Counted from the first letter of the stretch, positions 42,263 to 52,434 are shown. The stretch: 64,000 nucleotides of DNA from Peribacillus sp. FSL P2-0133 (GCF_037975445.1 NZ_CP150254.1:4152001-4216000); one strand, 5' to 3'. The notes: generated from the letters alone by a model not told the origin. Translations and numbers: made by a program.

Positions 42263-43036
42263 TTAAATCACTTTTGCTTCACTTCGTAATAATTGAACAA
42301 GTTCACTAACTTGATCACTGATTTCTCCGTCCAATACTTTTCCAGCTTCTTTTTTAGCAGGAAGGTAAATTTCAATCGTTTTTGTTTTTGCCTCAACATC
42401 TTCTTCTTCCAAATCCAGGTCATCCAATTCCAATTGTTCAAGCGGTTTTTTCTTCGCTTTCATGATTCCTGGCAATGATGGATAACGCGGCTCATTTAGC
42501 CCTTGTTGAGCTGTCACCAACAATGGAAGGGATGCTTCGATCGTTTCAGAGTCCCCTTCAACATCACGGATAACGCTTACATTTCCATTTGCGATGTCAA
42601 GTTTAGTAATGGTTGTAATATAAGGAATTTCTAAAATTTCGGCAACGCGTGGTCCCACTTGACCAGAACCGCCATCGATTGCAACGTTTCCTGCAATGAT
42701 TAAATCGGCATTTTTACCTTTTAAGTATTCACCTATAATTTTGGCAGTCGTGAATTGGTCGCCATTTTCTATGTCGTCTTCTATATTTATCAATACGGCT
42801 TTGTCAGCACCCATTGCCAGCGCTGTACGTAATTGCTTTTCAGACTCTTCTGTTCCGACAGAAATAACCGTTACTTCGCCGCCTTGTGCATCACGTACCT
42901 GGATTGCTTCTTCAACTGCATACTCATCGTAAGGATTAATGATGAATTCTGCTCCATCCTCATTAATTTTCCCGTTGGATAGTGTAATTTTTTCTTCTGT
43001 ATCAAATGTTCTTTTCAGCAGTACATAAATGTTCAC
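42263..43036 (-). CDS. etfB: Electron transfer flavoprotein beta subunit
   Basis: AMP-binding partner of EtfA. The GTG at 43036 with GGGAGG upstream gives 257 residues beginning with the family N-terminus VNIYVLLKRTFDTEEKITLS; an in-frame ATG further up lacks a ribosome site. The ETF-beta signature VTAQQGLNEPRYPSLPGIMK is present. It lies between fadB and etfA. Confidence 0.96.
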   Translation of the reverse strand: MNIYVLLKRTFDTEEKITLSNGKINEDGAEFIINPYDEYAVEEAIQVRDAQGGEVTVISVGTEESEKQLRTALAMGADKAVLINIEDDIENGDQFTTAKIIGEYLKGKNADLIIAGNVAIDGGSGQVGPRVAEILEIPYITTITKLDIANGNVSVIRDVEGDSETIEASLPLLVTAQQGLNEPRYPSLPGIMKAKKKPLEQLELDDLDLEEEDVEAKTKTIEIYLPAKKEAGKVLDGEISDQVSELVQLLRSEAKVI

Positions 43037-43158
43037 GATAATACCTCCCGAATAATTTGAGTTTTGAAGATTATGAATTTTATTGATATATAGTATTGTT
43101 CTACAGATTTCATCAAAATCCTGCATGATATATAAAAATAGTTATTTATACCAAATCA

Positions 43159-43932
43159 TCATTTCCCTTTGAATACAGCTTCCCTTTTTTCAATGAAAGC
43201 GCTGATTCCTTCTTGTGCATCAGCGGTATCAAAAGCTTGGCTAAAGAGGGCGGCTTCCCTTTCCACACCTTTATGATAGGAATCATGCTTAGAATAATTT
43301 AATAACTCAATGGCCGACTTTAAAGCCATTGGGCTTTTCTTGGCAATTTTATGAGCTAGTTCCTTAGCTTTTGGAATCAGTTCTTCATCCGTAAAGGCAT
43401 GATTCGCCAATCCGCATTGTACAGCTTGGGTACCTGAAATCGGTTCACTTGTAAACAGCATTTCAGCTGCCTTTGCCATGCCTACATAACGAGGAAGACG
43501 TTGGGTCCCGGCAAATCCAGGGATTAAGCCCAACTGCAGCTCAGGCAAACCAAGTTTAGCCCTTTCGGTGACCAATCGGATGTGACAGGCCATGGCCAGC
43601 TCCAATCCTCCGCCAAGCGCTGCTCCATGGATGGCTGCAATGACCGGTTTTGGAAAAGATTCGATTTTCTCAAATACAGATTGACCATTCTTGGTCAGCT
43701 TCTCGAAAGCTTCCCCGTTCTCCACTTCCGTAAACTCTTTAATGTCTGCTCCTGCAGAGAAGAATCTTCCTTCACCATGAATAAGGACAACCCGTACGGC
43801 TTCGTCTTTCCCAATATGATCGAAGGCCTGTGAAAGCTCCCCGATGATAGCCGAAGAAAGCGCATTTGCAGGTGCATGATCAATCGTTATAAAAGCCACA
43901 TGATTTTCGACAGAAAGCTTAAGATATTCCAT
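43159..43932 (-). CDS. fadB: Enoyl-CoA hydratase
   Basis: Hydrates 2-enoyl-CoA in beta-oxidation. The ATG at 43932 (MEYLKLSVENHVAFITIDHA, with GGAGGG upstream) gives 257 residues. Crotonase motifs HGAALGGGLELAMACHIRLV and GLPELQLGLIPGFAGTQRLP carry both catalytic glutamates. It is second in the fadR-fadB-etfB-etfA unit. Confidence 0.95.
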   Translation of the reverse strand: MEYLKLSVENHVAFITIDHAPANALSSAIIGELSQAFDHIGKDEAVRVVLIHGEGRFFSAGADIKEFTEVENGEAFEKLTKNGQSVFEKIESFPKPVIAAIHGAALGGGLELAMACHIRLVTERAKLGLPELQLGLIPGFAGTQRLPRYVGMAKAAEMLFTSEPISGTQAVQCGLANHAFTDEELIPKAKELAHKIAKKSPMALKSAIELLNYSKHDSYHKGVEREAALFSQAFDTADAQEGISAFIEKREAVFKGK

Positions 43933-44056
43933 ATCAATCCCTCCAGGCATGCTAGTCGAACTTTTTTGACAATTCAATATGTATCACTTCCCGATAAAGG
44001 GGAAGCAGGATTAATCGATTCTTTCGAGGATGGCTAGCCATCCTCTATTTAAATCA

Positions 44057-44644
44057 TTAACTTTTCAGGCCACAGCCGCCAATTAGGAGGCGGTGAACGT
44101 CTGGTGCAAGGTCAGGAAGAGAGTACTTTTGCTCATTCATGACCCAAGTCGTCACTGTTTCGTCAATCGTTCCAAAGATCATCTGCCTGGCAAGTAAATT
44201 ATTTAAATCAGGCAGGAATTCGCCGTTCTCTTTTCCTTCAATAATGATCTGATCGATTAAATTTAAATAGCCTCTTAACACATCATTAATTCTAAGGCGC
44301 AATTCTTTATTCGACTGTCTTAATTCCAACTGAGTGACAATTGCTAAATTCACGTCTTCTGAAAGGTTTTTAAAATGTTTTTGGATGAGCACATGCAGTT
44401 TATCCGAAGCAGCGGTCTTTCCTTTTATTTCTTCTTCGATCTGTTCCACAAAAGAGCCCATCTTTTCATGGAATAATGATATTAAGATATCTTCTTTATT
44501 TTTAAAATATAGATATATGGTGCCATCCGCTACGCCTGCCTGCTTGGCGATTTTGGATACTTGGGCTTGATAGTAACCGTTTTGGGCAATGACGATAACG
44601 GCCGCTTCAATAATTTGATTATACTTTGGTCTGTTGCTTTTCAC
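44057..44644 (-). CDS. fadR: FadR, TetR-family repressor of fatty-acid degradation
   Basis: Dissociates from DNA on binding long-chain acyl-CoA. A GTG at 44644 with AAGGGG upstream gives 195 residues beginning VKSNRPKYNQIIEAAVIVIA, in line with B. subtilis FadR; an ATG twelve codons earlier overlaps the operator region. Helix-turn-helix GYYQAQVSKIAKQAGVADGT then IYLYFKNKEDILISLF. A FadR operator lies just before the gene, so it probably represses itself and the downstream genes. Confidence 0.95.
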   Translation of the reverse strand: MKSNRPKYNQIIEAAVIVIAQNGYYQAQVSKIAKQAGVADGTIYLYFKNKEDILISLFHEKMGSFVEQIEEEIKGKTAASDKLHVLIQKHFKNLSEDVNLAIVTQLELRQSNKELRLRINDVLRGYLNLIDQIIIEGKENGEFLPDLNNLLARQMIFGTIDETVTTWVMNEQKYSLPDLAPDVHRLLIGGCGLKS

Positions 44645-44665
44645 TGGATGTCCCCTTTCAGAAAA

Positions 44666-44683
44666 TGAATGAATCATCATTCA
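44666..44683. promoter_or_regulatory. FadR operator upstream of fadR
   Basis: TGAATGAATCATCATTCA matches the B. subtilis FadR box TGAATGAMTANTCATTCA at 17 of 18 positions, with perfect 7-bp half sites. It covers roughly +1 to +18 of the promoter 44691-44719, where a bound repressor would block initiation. Confidence 0.85.
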
Positions 44684-44690
44684 TATTTCT

Positions 44691-44719
44691 ATCATAAAAT
44701 GACGACCCTTTACTGTCAA
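44691..44719 (-). promoter_or_regulatory. Sigma-A promoter of fadR-fadB-etfB-etfA
   Basis: TTGACA (44714-44719) and TATGAT (44691-44696) with a 17-bp spacer. The predicted start falls at the edge of the FadR operator. Confidence 0.88.
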
Positions 44720-44797
44720 GCAAAAACTTCTAGGGGTCCTGACATTCACTTCAGTTCATTGTACAGCCCCCATCCATAGGTTGTCCAGCCGTTCTGT

Positions 44798-44828
44798 AAA
44801 ACACGGAGCTTTCTTCCGCTGCTCCGTT
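44798..44828 (-). terminator. Terminator downstream of lcfA
   Basis: Stem CGGAGC/GCTCCG around a 12-nt loop on the minus strand, then GTGTTTT. It separates lcfA from the fadR promoter. Confidence 0.7.
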
Positions 44829-44843
44829 AAAAGGGGTGCTTGT

Positions 44844-46541
44844 TTAAGCTTCTTTTCTTTCCTCGGATATTTTTTTCTTTTCTTCCTCGATAAGGACTCT
44901 TCTCAGGATCTTTCCTATCGTCGTTTTAGGAAGTTCATCCCTGAATTCATAGCTGCGCGGCACCTTATAGGAAGCCAGGTTCTTTCTGGCAAATTCATTC
45001 AATTCCTCTTCAGTGGCCCTGGCATTTTTTTTCAGTACGACATAGGCCTTAACGGTCTCACCGCGATAGGGGTCAGGGATACCTGCAACAACCACTTCCT
45101 GTATGGCCTCATGCTCGTATAGCACTTCCTCCACCTCTCGTGGATATATATTGAAACCGCCCGCAATGATTGTATCCTTTTTCCTCTCGACCACAAAAAA
45201 GAACCCCTGCTCATCCATATAACCCAGATCTCCTGTAAGCAGCCAGCCATTTTTAAAGGTGTTTTCCGTTTCATCCGGACGGTTCCAATATCCTTGCATT
45301 ACCTGTGGTCCTTTTATGGCAATTTCGCCTATTTCATTCGGAGGTAGCTCTTCAAAGGTTTCCAGGGACAGAATCGCTGAGTCAGTATCCGGCCACGGCA
45401 GCCCAATGCTTCCTTTTACACGCGGCTGATCCCAAATGAAATTAGCATGGGTCACCGGTGAGGTTTCAGAAAGTCCATAGCCTTCTACAAGCTTCCCGCC
45501 GGTAATTTTCTCAAACTGCTCTTGAACCTCTATGGGCAATGATGCAGAACCGCTTATACAGGCATTGATGGAAGAAAGGTCATATTTAGCGATATCCGGA
45601 TGGTTCAAGAGGCCGATATACATCGTTGGCGCTCCTGGAAACATGGTCGGTTTCTGTTTTTGGATGGTTTTAAGCGTCGCTTCGACATCGAACTTTGGCA
45701 TGATGATCATGGTGTTCCCTTCCATGACGGAAAGAACCAAGACTGTAGTCATACCGTACACATGGAAGAAAGGCAGAATCGCAAGGATCCTTTCCTCACC
45801 GCGCTTATTTTTATAAAGCCAGGCATTGCACATTTTCGTATTTGCCAGCAAGTTCTTATGGGTAAGCATGACCCCTTTGGGAAAGCCTGTTGTCCCACCA
45901 GTATATTGCAAAAGGGCAAGGTCATTATCCACATCGACCGGCACAGTGACTTCTTCAGTCATCTTTCGTTTCATGATTTCGGAAAATAAATGATGATTCC
46001 CTTCATGCTCCACATTGATGACAATGCCGTATTGCTTTTTTTGAATAAAAGGATAGATAAGATTTTTTGGAAAAGGTAAATATTCCTTGATAGCGGTTAC
46101 AATTATATGTTCTATATCCGTTCTTGATGCCACTGCTGCAACACGGGGAAATAAAATATCCATCGCCAAAATTATTTTAGCTCCGGAATCTTTCATTTGA
46201 TATTCTAATTCACGTTCGGTATAGGTTGGATTCGTTTGAACCACGACTCCGCCGGCCATCAATATCCCAAAAAAGCCTATGACACCCTGTGGGCAGTTAG
46301 GAAGCATGACGGCAACACGTTCACCTTTTTGAAGACCGATACTTTTTAAATAGGCAGCAAACTTTAAAGCAGATTCATGCACTTCCCGGAAAGTTAATTC
46401 TTTTCCCTGGAAATGAATCGATACTTTATCGGGGAATTCTTCGGCTGATTCCTTTAAAAAAGAATAAAGAGGTTTATCTTCGTAAGACAAAACAGCGGGT
46501 ATCTGTTCCGGATAAATAGCTTGCCATGGCTTATTGCTCAT
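44844..46541 (-). CDS. lcfA: Long-chain fatty acid-CoA ligase
   Basis: Activates fatty acids to acyl-CoA with ATP. The ATG at 46541 (MSNKPWQAIYPEQIPAVLSY, after AGGAGGGGG) gives 565 residues. AMP-binding motif LLQYTGGTTGFPKGVMLTHK, GYGLSETSPVTHANF, GWLLTGDLGYMDEQGF and the C-terminal lysine region LPKTTIGKILRR are all present. It has its own promoter (TTGTAA-17-TATAAT at 46579-46607) and terminator; I see no FadR box near it. Confidence 0.96.
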   Translation of the reverse strand: MSNKPWQAIYPEQIPAVLSYEDKPLYSFLKESAEEFPDKVSIHFQGKELTFREVHESALKFAAYLKSIGLQKGERVAVMLPNCPQGVIGFFGILMAGGVVVQTNPTYTERELEYQMKDSGAKIILAMDILFPRVAAVASRTDIEHIIVTAIKEYLPFPKNLIYPFIQKKQYGIVINVEHEGNHHLFSEIMKRKMTEEVTVPVDVDNDLALLQYTGGTTGFPKGVMLTHKNLLANTKMCNAWLYKNKRGEERILAILPFFHVYGMTTVLVLSVMEGNTMIIMPKFDVEATLKTIQKQKPTMFPGAPTMYIGLLNHPDIAKYDLSSINACISGSASLPIEVQEQFEKITGGKLVEGYGLSETSPVTHANFIWDQPRVKGSIGLPWPDTDSAILSLETFEELPPNEIGEIAIKGPQVMQGYWNRPDETENTFKNGWLLTGDLGYMDEQGFFFVVERKKDTIIAGGFNIYPREVEEVLYEHEAIQEVVVAGIPDPYRGETVKAYVVLKKNARATEEELNEFARKNLASYKVPRSYEFRDELPKTTIGKILRRVLIEEEKKKISEERKEA

Positions 46542-46578
46542 TTGCCCCCTCCTTCTGAATATTCTCAATACTCTTTTC

Positions 46579-46607
46579 ATTATAATACAATCGGGATTTT
46601 CTTACAA
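46579..46607 (-). promoter_or_regulatory. Sigma-A promoter of lcfA
   Basis: TTGTAA (46602-46607), 17-bp spacer, TATAAT (46579-46584), about 40 bp upstream of the ATG. Confidence 0.75.
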
Positions 46608-46703
46608 TTGCCGAATTTCAGAGTATAAAGACCCTATGATGAGAAATTGACCATTATTATTATACATGCCACCCCCCACTCTTTTTAATGGAACTCAAAT
46701 AAA

Positions 46704-46730
46704 AGAAGCGGCACAATGGCCGCTTCAGTT
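46704..46730 (-). terminator. Terminator of the 27-residue peptide gene
   Basis: Perfect stem GAAGCGGC/GCCGCTTC with a short loop, partly overlapping the stop of the peptide gene; TTTTATTT follows on the minus strand. Confidence 0.75.
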
Positions 46731-46808
46731 GAAGAATGTCATATAAATGATTCCAAACAGAAAAAAGATTCCGCAACAAACAATTAAGACTTTTGCAAGT
46801 TTCTCCAC
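46725..46808 (-). CDS. Candidate 27-residue single-pass membrane peptide
   Basis: Short minus-strand frame with a GTG start at 46808 and GAGAGGGAG about 6 bp upstream. It has a charged start (MEKLAK if initiated with Met), then a continuous hydrophobic segment VLIVCCGIFFLFGIIYM and the end TFFN. Its stop overlaps a strong terminator, so signals frame it tightly. It lies 24 bp after yshE on the same strand and could be its partner. I recognize no family. Confidence 0.55.
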   Translation of the reverse strand: MEKLAKVLIVCCGIFFLFGIIYMTFFN

Positions 46809-46831
46809 AGCTTACTCCCTCTCGAAGGGCA

Positions 46832-47239
46832 TTAAGAAATCCCTGCGCCGATGACAAAAGATAATGCGATTGATATGATCATCGATAGGAATCCAACTGC
46901 CCGATTATCTTTTTGTATCTCTTCATCTATTTTAAATCCAGGAGTCATAAATTCAAAAATGAAATAACCGATCAATAGCAGGACAAATCCGTATACGCCC
47001 CAGCCAATCATGGTAATAAGCGAATTCTGATGGAGAATGGACTGTTGGAATACATAGGCGATCCCAAATATTTTACCACCTGTTGCCAACGCGACAGAAA
47101 GGTTTCCTTGTTTGATTTCCTCCCAGTTCTTGTACTTTGTGACAAGTTCAAAAATGGCTAAAAAAACAATCATGCACAGAATAACGACACTGTAACGAGC
47201 AGCTATATATACATATTCATTTTCCCACATGTTCACCAT
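46832..47239 (-). CDS. yshE: DUF350 membrane protein (YshE)
   Basis: 135-residue protein with four membrane segments at about 10-30, 48-70, 75-95 and 112-132. It has the family motif YKNWEEIKQGNLSVALATGG. GGGAG lies 7 bp before the ATG. By position and sequence it is yshE, between mutS2 and lcfA. The function is not known; DUF350 proteins are often linked with membrane stress. Confidence 0.88.
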   Translation of the reverse strand: MVNMWENEYVYIAARYSVVILCMIVFLAIFELVTKYKNWEEIKQGNLSVALATGGKIFGIAYVFQQSILHQNSLITMIGWGVYGFVLLLIGYFIFEFMTPGFKIDEEIQKDNRAVGFLSMIISIALSFVIGAGIS

Positions 47240-47304
47240 GGTCCAACTCCCGAATGGTAACTAGCCACCCGGCTTGGCTGAATGGCCGGAGTGACCGCTT
47301 TCCT

Positions 47305-49659
47305 TTATTTAAATTCCACCACCGTAACACCTGTTCCGCCTTCACCGGCTTCGCCGAAGCGAATCCTTTTGACAGAGCGGTGATTTTTCAAGTATTCCTG
47401 GACCCCGGACCGAAGAGCACCCGTTCCTTTACCATGAATGATGGAAACACTCGAATAACCGGCCAAAAGAGCATCATCAATGTACTTTTCCACTCTTGAT
47501 ATTGCATTTTCAAAGCGTTCTCCACGGAGGTCAAGTTCGACGCTAACGTGATAATCGCGGCCTTTGATCGTGGTGAGTGGCTTTGTTTCTTTTACTTTTG
47601 TGGCCTTGATGAATTCCAGGTCAGACTCCTTCACCTTCATTTTCATGATGCCGATTTGAACCTGCCATTCATTATTTGAGACCTTCTCGATCAAGTGACC
47701 TTTTTGACCGAAGCTTACGACCTTTACTTCATCTCCAGGTTTCAAGCTTTTATCCAGCGGCCTTGCAGCTTTATTTGATGTTTTTTTCACTTTTGGCGCT
47801 GCTTCTTCAAGCCGCTTTTTGGCATCGATCAGTTCATGCTCTTTAACATCGGCATGCTTTTCAAGTCGCAGTTTACGTAAGTCGGCAATAATCGCTTCCG
47901 CTTCCTTTTGTGCATTTTCAACGATTGCCGCTGCCTCTTTTGCTGCCTTTTCAACCATCGCATCCCGTTCTTCATGGTATTCACCAATTTGCCTTTGAAG
48001 GTCTTTATGAAGTATTTCCGCCTGTTCCAGGTGATTCTTGGCTTCCTGTTCTTCTTCTTCGGCCTTTTTGCGGCTGTCTTCAAGGGACGCTATCATATTC
48101 TCAACTTTATTCGTATCCTCACCAATATGGCTGCGGGCGCTGCTTATCACGCTTTCTTCCAAACCAAGACGTTTGGAAATTTCAAACGCATTACTCCTAC
48201 CTGGTACACCGATCAAAAGTTTATAGGTGGGACTCAAGGTTTCCACATTAAATTCGACGCTTGCATTAATGACGCCTTCCCGATCATATCCATACGCCTT
48301 TAATTCCGGATAATGTGTCGTTGCAATCACACGTGCTCCGCGCTTATACACTTCATCCAAAATGGAAATGGCCAAAGCGGCACCTTCCTGTGGGTCAGTT
48401 CCCGCTCCAAGCTCATCGAATAAAACAAGGCTGTCATAATCGACATGCTTAAGGATATCGACAATATTGACCATATGCGAAGAGAATGTACTTAAGCTTT
48501 GTTCAATCGACTGTTCATCGCCAATATCGGCATAAACAGAGGAAAACACAGCCGTTTCGGAACCATCCAGCGCAGGGATTTGCAGACCGGACTGGGCCAT
48601 TAACGTACAGAGGCCAATCGTTTTCAGGGTAACCGTCTTACCACCTGTATTCGGACCGGTGATGACGATTGTCGTAAATTCATCACCAAGAAAAATATCA
48701 TTGGCCACGACAACATCACTCGGAATGAGCGGGTGTTTCGCTTTGAATAATTTCACGCGTCCCTCATTATTCAGAATCGGCTTGGACCCTTTTATCGCTT
48801 TTGCATACTTTGCCTTGGCGACAAGGAAATCGATTTGTGCAAGCACTTTGACATTATGAAGCAATTCAGGTGTGTACGCACCGACTTTTTCCGATAGTTC
48901 GACCAATATCCGTTCTATCTCCTGCGTTTCCTTCACTCGGGTTTCCTGCAGGGCATTATTCAGCTGTACGATTGCTTGCGGTTCAATGAACAGCGTCTGC
49001 CCTGATGAGGATTGATCATGGATGATCCCGCCATACACACTCCGGTATTCCTGTTTTACCGGGATGACGAATCGGTCATTCCGGATGGTGATGATGGCAT
49101 CGGATAACATTGTTGATGCATTTGAAGAACGGATCATGCTTTCTAGTTTTTCCCTGACGCGGCTTTCGTTCGTCCGAATTTGGTTTCTTAAGGTACGAAG
49201 CTTGTCGCTGGCAGAATCCATCACTTCACCATGTTCGCTTATTGCATACGTAATTTCCTGCTGCAAATCTATCAATGGATGAAGGGAATCGATATATTCG
49301 GCCAAAAGCGGAACATCAATTTCCTGCTCTGCAAGTTCTTCAAAGAAACGGCTGAGGATCCTGCCGGCACGAATCGTACTCGCAAGTTCCATCAATTCCA
49401 TCGGTGAGAGCATTCCGCCAATCTGTGCCCTTTTTGCATGCGGACGGATATCAAAAATCCCGCCCAATGGCATGTTACCTTTCAACCGGACGATTTTGGC
49501 TGACTCATCTGTTTCTTCCTGCCATCTCGACACCTCTTCAAAATCCGTGGAAGGCATCAATTGCTTTGCCTTTTCTTTTCCTATGGATGAGGATGCGTGT
49601 GAAATTAATTGTTCTTTTATTTTATGAAATTCCAATGTCTTTAAAGCTTTATTATGCAT
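47305..49659 (-). CDS. mutSB: MutS2 endonuclease/ATPase
   Basis: Works in recombination control and, in B. subtilis, at collided ribosomes. The 784-residue protein lacks the mismatch-binding domain of MutS1. Walker [10 protein letters not shown] with [20 protein letters not shown] (about 330-360) and Walker [17 protein letters not shown] are present, then a coiled-coil stretch (about 515-600), a KOW-like domain, and a C-terminal Smr nuclease domain with ELDLRGERF and [12 protein letters not shown]. It is downstream of polX. Confidence 0.97.
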   Translation of the reverse strand: MHNKALKTLEFHKIKEQLISHASSSIGKEKAKQLMPSTDFEEVSRWQEETDESAKIVRLKGNMPLGGIFDIRPHAKRAQIGGMLSPMELMELASTIRAGRILSRFFEELAEQEIDVPLLAEYIDSLHPLIDLQQEITYAISEHGEVMDSASDKLRTLRNQIRTNESRVREKLESMIRSSNASTMLSDAIITIRNDRFVIPVKQEYRSVYGGIIHDQSSSGQTLFIEPQAIVQLNNALQETRVKETQEIERILVELSEKVGAYTPELLHNVKVLAQIDFLVAKAKYAKAIKGSKPILNNEGRVKLFKAKHPLIPSDVVVANDIFLGDEFTTIVITGPNTGGKTVTLKTIGLCTLMAQSGLQIPALDGSETAVFSSVYADIGDEQSIEQSLSTFSSHMVNIVDILKHVDYDSLVLFDELGAGTDPQEGAALAISILDEVYKRGARVIATTHYPELKAYGYDREGVINASVEFNVETLSPTYKLLIGVPGRSNAFEISKRLGLEESVISSARSHIGEDTNKVENMIASLEDSRKKAEEEEQEAKNHLEQAEILHKDLQRQIGEYHEERDAMVEKAAKEAAAIVENAQKEAEAIIADLRKLRLEKHADVKEHELIDAKKRLEEAAPKVKKTSNKAARPLDKSLKPGDEVKVVSFGQKGHLIEKVSNNEWQVQIGIMKMKVKESDLEFIKATKVKETKPLTTIKGRDYHVSVELDLRGERFENAISRVEKYIDDALLAGYSSVSIIHGKGTGALRSGVQEYLKNHRSVKRIRFGEAGEGGTGVTVVEFK

Positions 49660-49694
49660 GGAGTTAAAGCTCCTCCTTATTTATGGGCAAATAG

Positions 49695-51413
49695 TTAATC
49701 ATTTCTCTTTAAAAACGCCAATAATCCATCCGTATCCCTTGCATTAAGAACCGTTGATTCTTTAATCCAGCCTTTTTTAGCTGATGAGACCCCAACAGGC
49801 ATATGTTCAAGCATGTCGATGCTGTGGGCATCCGTATTGATCACGATCGGAACGCCTGCTTCCTGTGCCTTGCGCAGATGGGGAGGTGCCAAATCCAATC
49901 GGTTCGGGTTCGCATTCAATTCCAAGGCAGTATTCGTTTCACGGGCCAGTTCGATCAGCATCTCTATATCAACATCATATCCGGCTCGTCTGCCGATGAT
50001 CCTTCCCGTTGGATGGGCAATGATATCTACATGAGGATTATTCAGAGCCGTTTTTAAGCGCTCCATGATCGTTTCCCTAGGCTGTGAAAAGCTTGAGTGA
50101 ATCGATGCGATCACCAAATCCATCTCTGCAAGCAGCTCATCGTCATAATCAAGGGTCCCATCAGGAAGTATATCCATCTCAATCCCTGAAAGAACGGTAA
50201 AGTCAGCGTATTTTTCATTTAGTTCATGGATGATACGTTTTTGTTCACGTAAACGTTCCGCGGTCAAGCCGTTCGCCACTTTCAGATATTGCGAATGATC
50301 GGTGATGGCCATATACCGATACCCTTTTGCACGGCATGCTTCAATCATTTCTTCAATCGTATGGGCCCCATCACTCCATGTGGTATGCATATGCAGGTCA
50401 CCTTTGATGGCCTCTAAAGATATGAGAGGTTCATTAGCATCATAATGCTCCACTTCCGTTCCGTCTTCACGCAGTTCTGGCGGAATGAAGGGAAGACCAA
50501 AATGATTATAAAATTGTTCTTCCGTTTCAAACGTCAATACATCACCGGTTTCAGCCACTTCCACCCCATATTCGCTGATTTTCTCGCCGCGATCTTTAGC
50601 AAGCTGGCGCATCCGCACATTATGATCCTTCGAACCTGTAAAATGATGGAGTGTCGTGATAAATTCCTGATCCTTCACGATTCGGAAATCGACAGAAATA
50701 TCATATTCATAATCAAGCACGACCGATACTTTTGTATCACCGGCCGCAATCACCTGCTTTATCCCCGTTAATGCAAGCAGTTGATCCTTAACTTCTTCGG
50801 GATGATCTGTCGAGATGATGAAATCGAGGTCCTTGATGGTTTCCCTCATACGCCGGATGCTGCCGGCCCTGGAAGAACGGATGATGTATTCCATGTTAGC
50901 AAGGGCCGTTTCAATATCATCCGCAATCGGCCTCATGAAGGCAAGGGGCAGCCGATCGGGCCTTGAACCCGCCTCGGCAATTGCAGACAGGATCTTCTCT
51001 TCCGTTTTTTTGCCGAAACCGGCAAGCGCCGCGACCCTGCCTTCTTCACAGGCGATTTTAAGATCATTCACATCATTGACATGCAGCTCTTTATGAAGCT
51101 TGGCAATTTTCTTCCCGCCCAGACCTTGAAGCTGCAGAAGCGGAATCAATCCTTTTGGCACCTGCTCCTGCAGCTCTTCAAGTACGGTCGATTTCCCCTC
51201 ATTTATATACTCTTCGATGACGGAGGCCGTTCCTTTCCCGATTCCATTTAAAGCGGTAAAGTCAGCGATGGCTGAAAGGCTCCGTTCGTCCGTTTCCAAG
51301 GCGCCAGCTGCCTTTCGGAAAGCTGAAACCTTGAACGGGTTCTCTCCTTTTAGTTCCATATATATTGCAATTTTTTCTAATAGTTTAATGATATCTTTTT
51401 TATTAATTGTCAT
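49695..51413 (-). CDS. polX: Family X DNA polymerase with PHP domain
   Basis: Gap-filling polymerase of base excision repair with 3'-5' exonuclease in its PHP domain. The 572-residue protein has N-terminal HhH repeats (FTALNGIGKGTASVIEEYI and PLLQLQGLGGKKIAKLHKEL), catalytic carboxylates around DLDFIISTDHPEEV, and the PHP motif GDLHMHTTWSDG with ITDHSQYLKVANG. It follows the CvpA/zapA pair. Confidence 0.96.
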   Translation of the reverse strand: MTINKKDIIKLLEKIAIYMELKGENPFKVSAFRKAAGALETDERSLSAIADFTALNGIGKGTASVIEEYINEGKSTVLEELQEQVPKGLIPLLQLQGLGGKKIAKLHKELHVNDVNDLKIACEEGRVAALAGFGKKTEEKILSAIAEAGSRPDRLPLAFMRPIADDIETALANMEYIIRSSRAGSIRRMRETIKDLDFIISTDHPEEVKDQLLALTGIKQVIAAGDTKVSVVLDYEYDISVDFRIVKDQEFITTLHHFTGSKDHNVRMRQLAKDRGEKISEYGVEVAETGDVLTFETEEQFYNHFGLPFIPPELREDGTEVEHYDANEPLISLEAIKGDLHMHTTWSDGAHTIEEMIEACRAKGYRYMAITDHSQYLKVANGLTAERLREQKRIIHELNEKYADFTVLSGIEMDILPDGTLDYDDELLAEMDLVIASIHSSFSQPRETIMERLKTALNNPHVDIIAHPTGRIIGRRAGYDVDIEMLIELARETNTALELNANPNRLDLAPPHLRKAQEAGVPIVINTDAHSIDMLEHMPVGVSSAKKGWIKESTVLNARDTDGLLAFLKRND

Positions 51414-51550
51414 TTAATTCACCGCCGAAAAAATTAGTAGGGTGTCCATTGTTCACTTTCTTAAAGATACCTTTCTTGGAGGTAAAGTACAAGCAGTCAG
51501 ATTCTTAACTTTCGAATCAAATAGGGGGAAGTTACATGCTGCTACATAAA

Positions 51551-51612
51551 AAGGGGCCTCCCCCGTTCAAAGTATAGGAATCCAGGACTTTGAGAAAGGG
51601 AGGCAGGCCCTC
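51551..51612 (-). terminator. Terminator downstream of the CvpA-family gene
   Basis: Long imperfect stem with GGGCCTGCCTCCC and GGGGGAGGCCCC on the minus strand, then TTTTT. Confidence 0.85.
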
Positions 51613-51623
51613 TTATACTGACA

Positions 51624-52169
51624 TTAAGATTGTTTTACATCATTAAACCAAAGTTCCTTCACTTGCTCGGAAAGGAACGGCGTATGTTTCACGATCGATT
51701 CTGCCAAAAATGAGCCAGTTAATGGTTTCTGGATGGAATCCATTGGCAGCATGGCAGCTATATATAATATAATAAACATGATAAGATAGACTTCGAGAAA
51801 CCCCAATATCCCTCCACCCCAGCGATTCAGCTGCTTTAATATCGGTAGGTGGGTAATGAAATTGAGCATGGATCCTATCATTTGCCAAAGGATCTTGGCA
51901 GCAAAGAAAATGATTGCAAAGGCAATTGCATTGTAATACGCCGTATCAAGCCCGACTGTATCGAAAAACATATTAAGGGTCGAGGAATCACCCATCGTTG
52001 GGAACGGAATCCACAATTTCAAATTGGGAGCAAGATCTCCGTAAAATACATAAGCGACGATGAAGGCTACAATGAACCCTGTCATATGAACCATTTGTAA
52101 AATGAAGCCACGCTTTAAACCGATTAATAAACCGATTAAAAGAATGGCCAGAATTGCTAAATCAAGCAT
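51624..52169 (-). CDS. yshB: CvpA/YshB-family membrane protein
   Basis: 181 residues with four membrane segments, first LDLAILAILLIGLLIGLKRG with the family's Gly-rich first helix, and later helices at about 28-45, 76-100 and 118-142. CvpA is linked to colicin V production in E. coli; the Bacillus role is not known. It lies 4 bp after zapA, so the two are co-transcribed. Confidence 0.9.
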   Translation of the reverse strand: MLDLAILAILLIGLLIGLKRGFILQMVHMTGFIVAFIVAYVFYGDLAPNLKLWIPFPTMGDSSTLNMFFDTVGLDTAYYNAIAFAIIFFAAKILWQMIGSMLNFITHLPILKQLNRWGGGILGFLEVYLIMFIILYIAAMLPMDSIQKPLTGSFLAESIVKHTPFLSEQVKELWFNDVKQS

Positions 52170-52173
52170 GTAC

Positions 52174-52434
52174 TCAGTCCTTCTCTCTCTTTAATTCCAG
52201 TTGAAGCTGGTCTAGTTCATCTTTTAATTTAATATATTCGTGGATGGTATTCACGGCCGTTAGTACCGCTAGCTTGCTTGTATCCAAGTATGGATTTTTC
52301 ATCCTGATCTCTCTCATTTTTTCGTCAACCATCGAAGCGACCAGGCGCATATGACTTGCGCTTTCTGTGCCGACGATTGTATATGGTTGTCCGTATATAT
52401 CAACTGTTGTTTTATTTCGTTTATCGTCTGACAA
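52174..52434 (-). CDS. zapA: Cell division protein ZapA
   Basis: 86-residue FtsZ-associated protein that bundles FtsZ at midcell. The N-terminal globular part holds [20 protein letters not shown] and [12 protein letters not shown], followed by a C-terminal coiled coil ([20 protein letters not shown]). It starts the zapA-yshB unit, divergent from rnhC. Confidence 0.95.
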   Translation of the reverse strand: MSDDKRNKTTVDIYGQPYTIVGTESASHMRLVASMVDEKMREIRMKNPYLDTSKLAVLTAVNTIHEYIKLKDELDQLQLELKREKD

